A stretch of 64,000 nucleotides of DNA, from NCBI RefSeq assembly GCF_036785885.1, contig NC_092326.1, positions 1,798,001 through 1,862,000 of the forward strand, in the 5' to 3' direction. The notes beneath the pieces were generated by a model. The model made no database searches, was not told the origin of the DNA, and was given only the letters and a program-made list of their open reading frames with translations. The stretch is from Coffea arabica (lineage: Eukaryota; Streptophyta; Magnoliopsida; Gentianales; Rubiaceae). Below, piece after piece: positions 46,116 to 56,900 of this stretch. The translations under genes and the position numbers were made by a program. Every line of letters begins with the position of its first letter. Positions within the stretch are counted from its first letter, which is position 1.

Positions 46116-47310
46116 GGTACTATATCTAAATATTATACTCATAGGTTTTTTTGGTATTTTATTGCTATATGTCACTTCATTGTAATGAGTTATCTAACCT
46201 TTATGTTAAGATCAAGTTAAGTGAGATTTTTGTATGCAATTTGTTGTGGTACATGTGATTCTTTTGGGCTGATTATTAATGAATAATAGTATATATTAAT
46301 TTGTGGATTGTTAGGAGGGATGAATTTCCTATATTTGTACTAATTTGGTATTTCATTCTTGAGGATTGCAAGTTTCACGGTTTCATTTCGACAAAGTGTT
46401 GCTTATTTGGTTCTGCTGGTTGTAATATCCTCAAGCTGTGCAACATCTGTTGCTACATTTCAACCTATTGCTAAAGCTAGACTATTTTTTGTTGGGTCTA
46501 TTTCTTATACCAATTATCTTTGTGCACAGGTGATAGCAACTGAAGATTGATAGTGATGTCTATCACCCTCTTGGCGATGAATAAAGCCTCCAATTTGGTT
46601 GGAAGCTTTGAAGCTTGCACAAGTTCTTTCAACTTTTGCAACCTGAAAAATCTTTTGTTTTAATTTTATGCTTGTGGCAGCATTGTTTGCTATTGTTATA
46701 GAATTTCGAACAACTTTTCTGATTAATTTGCTATGCTAGTATTGATTAATGACTTTTATTCTAAGAAATGGTATTGGAGCAATTGGATTTGCTTTTAAAA
46801 AATTAGATCATTTTATAGTTTCATAATTTTTTATTCATATATAGCTGATTGCAGATTGTATAACAGGGAGTACTAGTAGGTTGTTTCATCCTTTGAAAAA
46901 AAAAATAATCTCTTAACAGGTTAAAGTGTTAGCATAGTTGAATGTGCAAAGACCAAAACTATGTCTATTGAGACGTTAGGGTGTTATCTAAAGCCTCCTT
47001 TTTTATGGCATATCTAAATGTCTTTAAAAGTTATATGACAAGGCATCTTAAAGTGCCTTCACAGAAAATTAAACTTCTAACGTTTTGGAGTTACCCTGAC
47101 ATTAGGGATTGGCAAGAAAAGCGCCTTTTTTTTTTTGGCAATTATATTGCCTCATTAAATGAGTTTTCGTAACACTTTTAAATGCCATAGAACTATCCCC
47201 ACATCAGAAGGGACGACACCTACCTAAGTTGTGAGGAAAGGTAAAGTGTCAACTTATATTATCTACACTGACACTTTCAAATGTCCTTGAAGACCTTTTT
47301 TGTTGTAGTG
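46116..47310 (+). repeat. CACTA right subterminal region
   Basis: No gene. Short words such as 'gacgttaggg'/'gacattaggg', 'cttttaaatgcc' and 'atgtctttaaaagt'/'atgtccttgaag' recur in both orientations, as expected for subterminal binding repeats. The terminal inverted repeat closes it at 47310. Confidence 0.6.
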
Positions 47311-47458
47311 ATAGAAAATTCAAAAGGAAAACTATGTGTTGAAGTGGTATTAAAGTTAGATTTTGGGTTTTTCTATCCATTCAAAAATCAAAAGGAAAAC
47401 TATGTGATGATTTTGATATTTTTAGTTTACTAAACTTTTTTATTTGTGTATTGCATGT

Positions 47459-47465
<7 letters not shown>

Positions 47466-47508
<43 letters not shown>
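47466..47508. repeat. (AT)n microsatellite
   Basis: About 21 AT units, 155 bp outside the CACTA right end. A shorter (AT)9 lies at 47939-47956. Confidence 0.95.
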
Positions 47509-47511
<3 letters not shown>

Positions 47512-47973
47512 GCAGCTATTACTTTGGTTCTGCTAATAAATACGGAGAAATATTTTTAAAAGATTAAAGTAGATTTTAGACTTAATTTCATGTTGAATAT
47601 TAGTTAAAAGTTCAAAAGATTGATTTATATAGTTATTTGTTGATATTATATATGAAAAATTATGGCAAAATAGAAGTTTATTTTGAACCATCCACTGGGC
47701 ACCCTGATTGGGTAGTGGGTTGGGGGCAGGGATAGAAGAAGTTGGGATAGCTTAGGGTAGGGGGAAATTTTTAGAGCACAGAAGGGGAGACGGGAGAGGG
47801 TTCTCTAATTCCAAATCCATCTCGTTGTCATTTCTATCCACCAACTCTTTAAAACCTAGAAATTTTAGTTTTCCCTCATGTAAGGTTTGAAGTAAATGTT
47901 AACTTCTATTTCCAAAAAAAAATTCTATAAAATTAAATTATATATATATATATATACTATTTTTCGATCAAAG

Positions 47974-48190
47974 TATTCCCTCCGTTCCACTTTGATAGCT
48001 CTATTTTCCTTTTTCGTCTGTCCCAAATTATAGTCCACTTTTCAATTGAATAATGTAGTTATCTTTCAATTTCTCTAAAATACCCTTATTCAATGTAGAT
48101 TGTTATTAGTATAAACTACTTCATTTAATATAGATTGTTAACTTGCCCCATTTAATACATTTAGATTTTTCAAAACATATTGATATATGA
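47974..48190 (+). mobile_element. Stowaway-like MITE fragment, one end only
   Basis: TATTCCCTCCGTTCC at 47974 resembles the terminal repeat of Stowaway/mariner MITEs (CTCCCTCCGTCCC). The following 200 bp is MITE-like, but no inverse partner is found downstream, so the right end is missing. The complete relative is at 51760-52183. Confidence 0.55.
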
Positions 48191-48840
48191 AAAGCCAGCT
48201 TTGTTAAAAGCCAAAATTTGAAATAATGTAAAATGAGGATTGATCCTTTCTTGATCATCAATTCAAGTACCCATAAACAGGCCAAAAATCTTCATTTAAC
48301 GACTATTTACTCATTTTCTAGCCAAATTCTTACAGTCAATACCAGCTATTAAATATGAGTAAAATCCATTCAATAATATAATATTTGGCAAATATCGAGG
48401 AGAAATATTCACAAATTTAACAGCATTTATGCAACCTATCATTGAACACAATATTATGAACTTAAAGGAAGAATTATTATCAACTAAAACTATTTGTTTT
48501 CAAAGTTTCATCTATATTCAATCTTTTATTTTTAATTTTTAATTTTTTCTCTTTTTCCTGGAAATGTTTGTAGTAATTACAATGGCATAGAATATTAGGT
48601 TATTTTCCAAATTTACTGATACATACACACACATGGAATATTACATGAGTATAGGTAGGGTCTAATTTGGATTTGAATTTGGATCTAAATCTTAGAAAAT
48701 CAGACTTTATCCAAATCCATGACTCTTTTACAGTATTTGGGTTTGGTTAGGGTTTGAGTTTAATAAATTAAACCTAAACCCTACTCATATATACTGGGTT
48801 TGGATTGGATTTAGGTAAAATTCGATCCATTGACATACTT
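48191..48840. other. AT-rich intergenic DNA upstream of DOX2
   Basis: No gene. Near 48660-48840 is a simple stretch of 'ggatttg'-type words with partial inverse counterparts, possibly an old degraded repeat. Confidence 0.4.
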
Positions 48841-49640
48841 AGTTTGGTATCATAGGCTATCCTTAAAACAGTGCAATTAGGTGAAATTAATTGGAATAGC
48901 GCATTTTTAATTAGGTAAGACATCATTGTCAGCTTATAATCTAGTTCTGTATCGAACTTCTTTTATAATCCAAATCAAGAACGTTACATTTCGATTAATA
49001 ATAAACAATGTTGATTAATAAGACATACGGTGGCATGAATAATTGGAGAGTGGACCTATTTTTTTAATTATCTAAGACATCATTGTCAGCCTATAATCTA
49101 GTTCCGCATAGAACTTCTTCCTGGTTTCATCACTCAAAGCTGGAAATGGCATCACTCAAACCTGGTTTCCTGGTTTCATCAAATTCCTACTTGACTTCCA
49201 TGTAGCAAGGCCAGGATAATTTCAATAAATATTTGAGGAAAATCTATAATTTGGATAACATCATGAAGTGCAGGTGATGAACCATTTTCGAAGACAGCTA
49301 CAGACCCTTAATCGTAAGTCAATTTTAAAATTTCGAAGCGATAAAACTTGTGCTTTTTTTTGAATTGGATCAAGGTGGAGGTAATTATCAATGGGTCTAC
49401 AAATCAACGTAATTTGTAGGCCCAAGAGATTTGACAAGGTTTAATTTGTACTATATGGTACCATAGGTTACCTTTGAAAAACTGCATTTACGTGAAATTA
49501 ATTATAATAGCAGCTCTTTAGGTGAGACATCATTGTTAAGCCTAGAATTAGTTCCGTATAGAACTTATATTTTATATTATCCAAACCTAGCACCTTGCAT
49601 TTCGACTAATAATAAACAATGTTGGATTAATGAAACATCT
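48841..49640 (+). repeat. Repeated DOX2 upstream segment
   Basis: 48841-49027 and 49453-49640 align over about 185 bp. Landmarks are 'ataggctatcctt/ataggttaccttt', 'gtgaaattaatt', 'gacatcattgt' and 'ataataaacaatgtt'. A third, partial copy of the middle lies at 49062-49122. The last copy ends about 90 bp before the DOX2 ATG, so the promoter-proximal DNA was duplicated. Confidence 0.85.
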
Positions 49641-49727
49641 TGTGCGAAAAAATATATATATTCTGAACTAGGGATTCAGTGGATAGATACAATAATTAGA
49701 ACTTTGAAGTTGAAAAGAACCACAATC

Positions 49728-50680
49728 ATGGATCCCAAGACAAGAAAGCTTGGGGGGTCTCTGAAAGTTCCTTTTGTCCAAGAGTTGGCTAAGGAAAATC
49801 CCTCTTCTGTTCCAACTCGTTACATACACCCCGACAAAGACCAATATCCAACCATCTCTAACGGTGGTTCTTTCCACCAAATACCAGTTATGGATATGCA
49901 AAGCTTGTTTAGTTCTGCTGAGGAGGCAAGTGATTTGGAGCTTCAGAAGCTGCATTCTGCTTGCAAGGAGTGCGGTTTTTTCCAGGTATATATACAAGGA
50001 TTGAATGTATGACAAACATATATATTTGTGTGACAAGCTATTGTATATTTGAAATAGTTTGATTATACAACTTTTTTACAAAACTAAATTATCAAGTGTT
50101 GTTATTTCGATGTTTGAACCGTCGATTTGGTGTAAGGTTTGAACCCTAACCAATATCCTAGAAAGGAACTTTAAATTCTCCTTGGTGGCCACTAGACCAA
50201 GACTCTATGGTTACCTATTTCAAGGTTTGAGACCATCCCACATTTTTTTTTGTTCCAAAAAAAAAAAAGAAACCATCTTGAAATGAAATCAAAGTCCTAT
50301 GAAAAATGAATCCGTTGAATGACTTAATCATCTTTTACCTGAATTTTACGAGTGCAAATCAGTTGAAAGGATACATTTGTTTATGTGCTGTTCCATCCAG
50401 ACGCTATTACTTATGAGAATAACTGTCAGTAGCTCATTAATCATGGAGTTAGCTCTTCATTGGTGGAGAAATTGAAATCAGAAGTTCAAGATTTTTTCAA
50501 TCTGCCGATGGCTGAAAAGAACAAATATGGTCAAGAACCAGGAGATGTAGAAGGATATGGGCAGGCCTTTGTCAAATCAGAGGAGCAAAAGCTTGACTGG
50601 GCTGACATGTTATACATGATAACTCAACCAGAAGATTTGAAAAGACCTCATTTGTTCCCTAAGCTGCCTCTTTCTCTAAG
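49728..50680 (+). pseudogene. Truncated 2-oxoglutarate dioxygenase (DOX2), exons 1-2
   Basis: Exons 49728-49985 and 50433-50680 match DOX1 exons 1 and 2 in phase and length (exon 2 is 248 bp in both) and keep GT/AG sites. They encode 168 residues of the N-terminal DIOX_N region ([46 protein letters not shown]). The HxD...H iron site and RxS motif should lie in exons 3-4, which I cannot find anywhere up to DOX3. The frames are open, so truncation is the only visible defect. Transcription could still give a catalytically empty protein. The start follows DOX1 alignment; an in-frame upstream ATG at 49533 is less likely. Intron 1 holds a SINE. The loss may be tied to the transposons that start at 51760. 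Confidence 0.85.
50114..50270 (-). mobile_element. SINE-like retroposon in DOX2 intron 1
   Basis: On the - strand TAGAGTCTTGGTCTAGTGG is A-box-like and GGGTTCAAACCTTA (near 50152-50139) is B-box-like, as in tRNA-derived SINEs. A T-run at 50244-50252 and an A-run at 50258-50269 mark an uncertain edge. It is related to the copy in DOX1 intron 2 (20755-20830). Confidence 0.5.
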
Positions 50681-51759
50681 GTATATTTGACCAACCATGT
50701 ACAACACACACAAAACGGGGAATTTAAATCAAGTGTTCTATCTTTAGTCTTGTAATTCTTTAACCATGCAGTTTTAGGATAAAAACTGTTTTTGACATGA
50801 ACTAACATACGTAGTATGCTAAAATTTTAGCCAAACTGTACTACTAGTTACTGAACTTTCTTGAATGAAAAACAAAAAGTGGATGGCCGAAAAGAGACAT
50901 TCATGAAAATTTAATGGCCACTGATGCACTTTGCCAGATGGTTTTGATTGAAGCAATTCAATGATACCATTTAATTTAACGTTTTCACGTCTATCTAAAT
51001 TTGAACGCTAATGCATCAGATAGGTGAGATTTTTTAGTAGGTAAAGTTGATTTTTCTATAAAATTATCTACTGAGAAAGATAGAATAGAAGAATATGTTG
51101 ATGTGATAATTTTTAAAGTTAACATTTCAGATTTATGTTTAGGGAAGTATAAAGATCCAGAAATGGCTGAATACATGATGACGAAAGGTCAAGCAAAAAA
51201 ATAAGCTGAAATGCCAATGAGAAATTAATTACCCTGCCGCCCTCCATCCACTATCTTCCAAACCAAATAAAAAGAGAGAAATATATTTAGAACAACAATA
51301 TGAATAATTCAAAACATTAAATTATTGTACATATGCTAGTAAGTCCACTAAGGCTTAAGAAGCTTGCTTTTTCACTTTTTGTGAGATTGAGAAAAATAAT
51401 GACCTGCCAAGAATTTCCGTTTGTGTTTTGATCAAAGATGATTTTTTTTAATAAAATATCAAATTTTCATTAAAGTTTACACTAATGGTAGAAATTATAT
51501 CATCAAATATATACATATATCAAATAACATATCTGAAGAAAGGATACTACAGATATGAAGAACAATAAAAATTACATTATAAAGCTCCAAATTTAAAAAA
51601 TAAGATAAAATAATTGTAGCTCCATGGATATCTATGCCTGCTTGTAACCGTCAAATCTGCTTATTAACGGCTTCAATTCCATATATTATAGTGAGATCTA
51701 CCGAATAGATCTAAGAAATTCCAGATCTAATAATCAAAATCTGAAAAACTCAAATGTAA
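50681..51759. other. DNA after DOX2 exon 2; no exons 3-4
   Basis: Starts as DOX2 intron 2 (GTATATTTG donor). I searched it for the conserved HSDAVGL, VNVGD and VEHR segments and found none. It is otherwise AT-rich with no recognised feature. Confidence 0.55.
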
Positions 51760-52183
51760 TACTCCCTCCGTCCCAAAATAAGGGACGTTTTTGGGGATTC
51801 TAACTTATTATGCACAGTTCAATCAATTTGAATGTGAGACATTTTTTTCCAATCGTGCCCCTTTGACCGATATCAAATCTTAATTGCTGTCTATGGTGAT
51901 GTGAAAAGAATCTGTGGGTCCATGTAAAATGTAAGCTCTTTTTCATGCTGTTGCCAAGCACGCGCCTATTTATGGCCATCAAAATTTTTGGTGCTGTCCA
52001 CGCACCTTTTTTTTGGATGTCTATTTATTGCTTTTGTGGGTTCCATCATACTTGTTTTTTATTTTATCAATGTCTCTTTTGAGGCTACAAATGGAATGTT
52101 AGAGAAAAAAATTGTAGTGTGACTCAAATTTTGGGACATGAAAAAAGGTGAACTATGACAATAACAATGGGACGGAGGGAGTA
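51760..52183. mobile_element. Stowaway-type MITE, 424 bp
   Basis: TACTCCCTCCGTCCCA at the left is the exact complement of TGGGACGGAGGGAGTA at the right. The TA dinucleotide target duplication is included at both ends. These are the hallmarks of Stowaway/mariner MITEs. The inside is non-coding. Confidence 0.95.
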
Positions 52184-52302
52184 AAAGAAAAATGAAAAAA
52201 TTATCAAAAACTCTCACTAGGAATCCTTAAGAGAGAATAAAACTCCACTAAAAAATTTAGGAGAAAAGAAAACTCTCACTAGACAACTCTAAGGAGAGAA
52301 AA

Positions 52303-53427
52303 TGACAGGTGTCGAGTCGTGCAATAATAATTACCTACTCAAGAAAAATACAAATTTTGTATATAGCGGTGAGTATGGTCGAATCCACAAGGATTGGGGA
52401 TAATTCGTTTCTTCCAGAGTTCGAAATGTGGGGGATTTTTGGAGAATATAAAATAATTAATTAACTAATTAATGAAACAACTAATAGAAATAAACAAGAA
52501 TTAATCAATAACCAATAAGACTCTAGCCAAAGGTGCAACTTTTCAGACACGATTCATTCAACTGATCATCAATGCAAAAATAATTCAATTACTCATTAAT
52601 AGATTGATTATAGTTATCATACACACGATAAACAACTAACATTTCCTTACTTTTTCGATAGCCAAGGTACGACCGTTAACTATTTTTCTAACAAAAAAAT
52701 AATCCTAGGTACGACTGTAGGATTTAATTTCTAGATTGCATTAAGAATTAGAAAAGCCCAACCCTAACTAACAAACACACTATGAGGGTTTATTTAAATT
52801 AGATCATGCATTTCTCTAACAAATAAGTAAAATAATTCGATCTCACAGATATTTGGAACCAAGTCTTCAAGTTGACCTTCAACTAGATGAGGAACTTAAC
52901 CACGCCTAATAGAGAAATTTTCACGCGAATTAGTATAATTCATGAATATCAAACTTTGTTCTTAAAACAATCTAATATGTTTCATGCAAGAAGAGTAAAG
53001 GCACGAAGAAGGAATTATCTCCTGTCTTGCGGCCTTGAGACGAAGACGAATAGTAGAAGAATCTCCCTAATCTAAACAATGACTAGTCCCTCATCTCATT
53101 GGTTTTTCTACCGAATAAGGAAAACAAAGAGATAAGGCAACTACTGAAGTTTCCTTCTTTCTTGTTTCCTAATGCTAGTAAACTACTAGCCACGAAAGGA
53201 AAGGCAATAGTTTAGCACATCTTGGAGCGGGATTTGCAAGGATTCTCAAGGCTTCCCACGTACACGGCATTTTCTCAAGAAAGTCACCATTTTTAGTACT
53301 TTTCTGCTCCACTTCCTGTAATTGGGTTCAAATACCAAACATAAGTATATTTCAACAATTAAAACAATATTTGGCAAGGACAAAGAAGAAAATTAACCAT
53401 AAAATTAATAACAAATTATGCCCTATC
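52303..53427 (-). repeat. Gypsy 3' LTR
   Basis: TGATAGGGC (53427) to ACACCTGTCA (52303) on the - strand. Compared with the 5' LTR it lacks about 180 bp internally (at about 52818), but has about 210 bp at its start (53218-53427) that the 5' copy has lost. Confidence 0.8.
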
Positions 53428-53993
53428 AATTCCTCCCACACCTAAACCATGTTTGTCCTCAAATATGAGAACAACAAATCAAACAATCAAATTCAATCAA
53501 TGGTTATTGATCAAATCTTCTATTGCCAAGATACAATTAAAACATATGTCAAGCATTAGTGATTAAGTTTCAAGAAATTTCTCTCCGGTTATCTTTCAAA
53601 ATCAAAGACTTTTCCAATTTTTGACTAATTAATCAAAGAAATATAAAATATTCAACTAACATTCGTAAGCAAATGGTTAGACTATTAAGCAAAATCTCAA
53701 CATTAAAATTCATGAATCAGCGGGCTAACAATTTATTCAAACACTTCCACTTTTTTCGCTATTAACACATTTTTTTTCTAAAATATCCCTACACTTGATT
53801 GAATTTTTTTTTTAGGGGAAATGCTTAGTCTTTAGCCATTTAAGCGTTTTGATGCGGACTCCAACATTAGCCAAATGAAGGAACTCAGTTACTCAGCCAT
53901 CATCGCTTAAAAACCATATACTCATAGCTATCGTCGCTTTTTAACACGAAAATCGACACTTATGGTGAAGACCTCCGGTTACTAGGCAACGAT

Positions 53994-56900
53994 TGTGAGA
54001 ACCCTGAAAATATATATACAAATAACATTGCATATTTCATTTGCATTTCTAATTCTCTAATAAATTTTAGCATTACTTTCACTTGTTTGTAAATAAGTGC
54101 GTAAAAAACAATTTTCATGTGAAAAATAATATAATTTCTCTAAGTTACGAAATTCCTTTTGTTTTGCTAAACTAAATTAATACCTTTAGAGTTAGAATAA
54201 TTTTAGCACCCCAACATAAAATATTAAAGTACTTAGTTTCCATTATGTTAAATTAATACTACCTGAGTAGATTAATTATATAAAATTTCTTGAATTCCAA
54301 TAATTAATCCTGATTAGTGAATAACGTTAAATTTATATATTAAGGTCAAACTTGATTTTAATAGTTTAAATAATTAGGTAATAATGTTAGAAATTACTAG
54401 GAACCTTAATATTCAAGTTTAATCGATAATTATTCGATAAAAATGGTTTAAGTATATTAGGGTATAATTAGGCGTTTAAATCACACTTGGGAATAATTTT
54501 TAGAATTAAGTTGAGGTTAGGGAGCAAAGTGAGAAGACTAAAATGCCCTTACAATTCCATGCAAACCAAACCAATCCTCTGACCGCAAATTCAATTACCG
54601 CAACTATCACCAATTCTATACGCAATCGATTCTAATACACGAAACCTCTGCTCCTAAAACCGCGGCACCTTATACCATTACCTCCATTTCACATCTTAAA
54701 CCACGGCACCACAATACTTCTTAATATCACTCAATCCTTTCTCATATCACTTACCGCAAACCATATACCTCTCTTTCCATTTCATATCTCAAACCGCCAT
54801 TCCATTTCTCTGAACCAATTCACCTCAGACCGCAACACCATTTCATTTCCTCTCAACCTCGTAACCATCGACGAAGAGTGAGAGAGGAACCGAGAAACTA
54901 CAACATTCTGCTCCTATCCGTAAGCTTGAGGGAAGAAAAGGAGAAGTCGTGCGTGAGTTCATTCTTCAACCTCCATTTCAATCAGCTGCAATCCACCTCC
55001 AACAGCAACCTTTCAGCTATCACCGTCACGAGTAAAAACCAGAACCAATTTCCAGGCCGCGAGCTAGTCGAAAAAATTTTTGACAGATCGTTTGTCGCGT
55101 GCGCTGAGTGTTTCACCGAGGTAATTCCTGAACTGGAATGAGTTGTTAAAGGGTAGATTAAGTCAGTAATTGCCATGCATGTGAAGCTTAGGCGACAGGA
55201 TGATGATTTTGGAAAAGAAAATCTGTTATGCGAAAGAATAATTTCTGCCGAGAACTTGTCTTGAAAAATGCAGTTTTATTTGGTTTAATTTTGTTGCTAT
55301 AAACTTATAGCTATGTTTAACTAAGTGGAAATGAGATGATTAAGTCATGCATGTCTCGGTTGTGTGTTCGGATGATGAACTTAGAAGCTTGAGAAAATCT
55401 GTTTTGGGGAAATTGGAATTGCCGAGAGCTGGAGAGTGGAAATGCAGTTCAATCTAATTAAATGTGATAATCTGAGTTGATAGTTGCGATTAACTAGCTA
55501 ATAACAGGATAATTAGGTTCTGCAAGAGGTTAACTAGCTCGGCTAACCAAGAAAATGAAATGAAAACAGAAATTTGCTTCATGCATGTTCGTCCAAGCCA
55601 AGCAGGAATAATTTCTGGGAAATTTTGATATCAATGGTTGCTATTCGAACCTTATTTGGTACTAGAAACATTGATTGGCTAGCTAAGTGTCTGCATAATG
55701 CGTTTGAGTACTTAAATCAATATTTTAGCCGAGGAAATATTGGTTTTATGAACACTGAAGTGCTGGAAAAATTTTGACGTCCAAGAAGGTTGAGCTGGAA
55801 TTTTCAATTGGTTTCTGGAATTTTTTCTTGGAATATAATGGTCTAGAAATGCATGGAAAATATGTGTTTTATGCGGTGTAAGTTGTTCAGCTACGAAGCA
55901 TTTAATTTATTGGCAAAGATTGGCCAAAAATGTTGACCTATAGCTGCTGGAAACTCTATTTAGTCAATGACAGATTTATTGAGGTGGAATTATTCGCCAA
56001 AATTACAGGTTATTTGTTTTATTTCATGTTGGAAAATTTTAATGGTGGGCTCTATGAACTCCCACCCTTGGATTGATGGCTGATAAAATGATTGATGATG
56101 GATATAATGCTAGTTTAGTGTCTAAATAAATAGATTAATGATACCTAGCTACTCTAGACTTCAAGGGATGCATAGTTCAAAAATGTTCAGTTTTGCCCTG
56201 TTTTAATCACACCCCTTTTTGTAGAATTTTGAGGGTTTCATGATTCGTATATTATGTTTATATGTTGAATATGTGGTGTACAAAGTTTCATTGAAAAATA
56301 TTGAGATTTGGTTGGTCAAATAAAATGATTTCACAAAGCTAGTAAATCTGGAACTGTTTCCGTAATACTCTGACCAGCTTTCGTATTTCGGCTATAATTC
56401 TGTGCTCCGATGTCAAAATTAAGTGCCGTCAGCGGCATTTGAAACTAGACATTCCAACCTTTCCGACGGTATAAAATGTACATTCTGGTTCCATGTGTGT
56501 GAGCCGAACCAACCATTTTAAGTCGGCTGTCCTGTTTCTCTGTTTTACAAGAACAAAATGATGAGGCTGCAACTTGTGGCTCGAATTCGAGCTAGTTGTG
56601 TGCCGAATTTCAAAGTGATTTCTTCTGTGAAATTATAGCTCTATGAATGTGTTTTCCAACGCCATAAACCATGCCAAATTCCTAGTTAATTTGAGTGATC
56701 TATGATCAAAATAGGAAACCTGCTCTGTCCTTAAAAACCCTGATTTTTAGACAGATTTGATGCAAGGCTCGGTATAGACTTGCAAATTAAAACTCTTGGT
56801 GTTAATCACCACAAATGTTGTTCTGGGATGACCCTTAAACCTTTTCTATGCAAATGAACCATGTTTAGAGGATTTTCCTTGGTCCAAAGTTTAAAAAAGG

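Larger units (their letters stand above)
24491..47310 (+). mobile_element. CACTA (En/Spm-type) transposon, 22.8 kb, nested
   Basis: The left end CACTACAATAAAAAAG (24491) matches the inverse of the right end (...TTTTTTGTTGTAGTG at 47310) at 15 of 16 bases. The flanks carry the 3-bp duplication ATA (24488-24490 and 47311-47313), as expected for CACTA elements. Between the ends lie both typical CACTA genes in the same orientation: a TNP2-type transposase (34010-37804) and a second Ptta/En/Spm-type gene (43794-46115). Insertions inside are LINE A with a Copia element in it (25715-33051), a SINE (37808-37994) and LINE B (about 38160-43602). Without them the element is near 10 kb. Both CACTA genes are broken, so it is not autonomous now. 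Word matches between the subterminal regions (for example 'atgtcctt') fit the usual subterminal repeats. Confidence 0.88.

Noticed and set aside
52887-53075. 62-codon frame repeated at 62042-62230
   Set aside because: Both copies are the same part of the Gypsy LTRs; not a gene family.
54878-55141. 87-codon frame
   Set aside because: Inside solo LTR B; no domain and no support as an exon.
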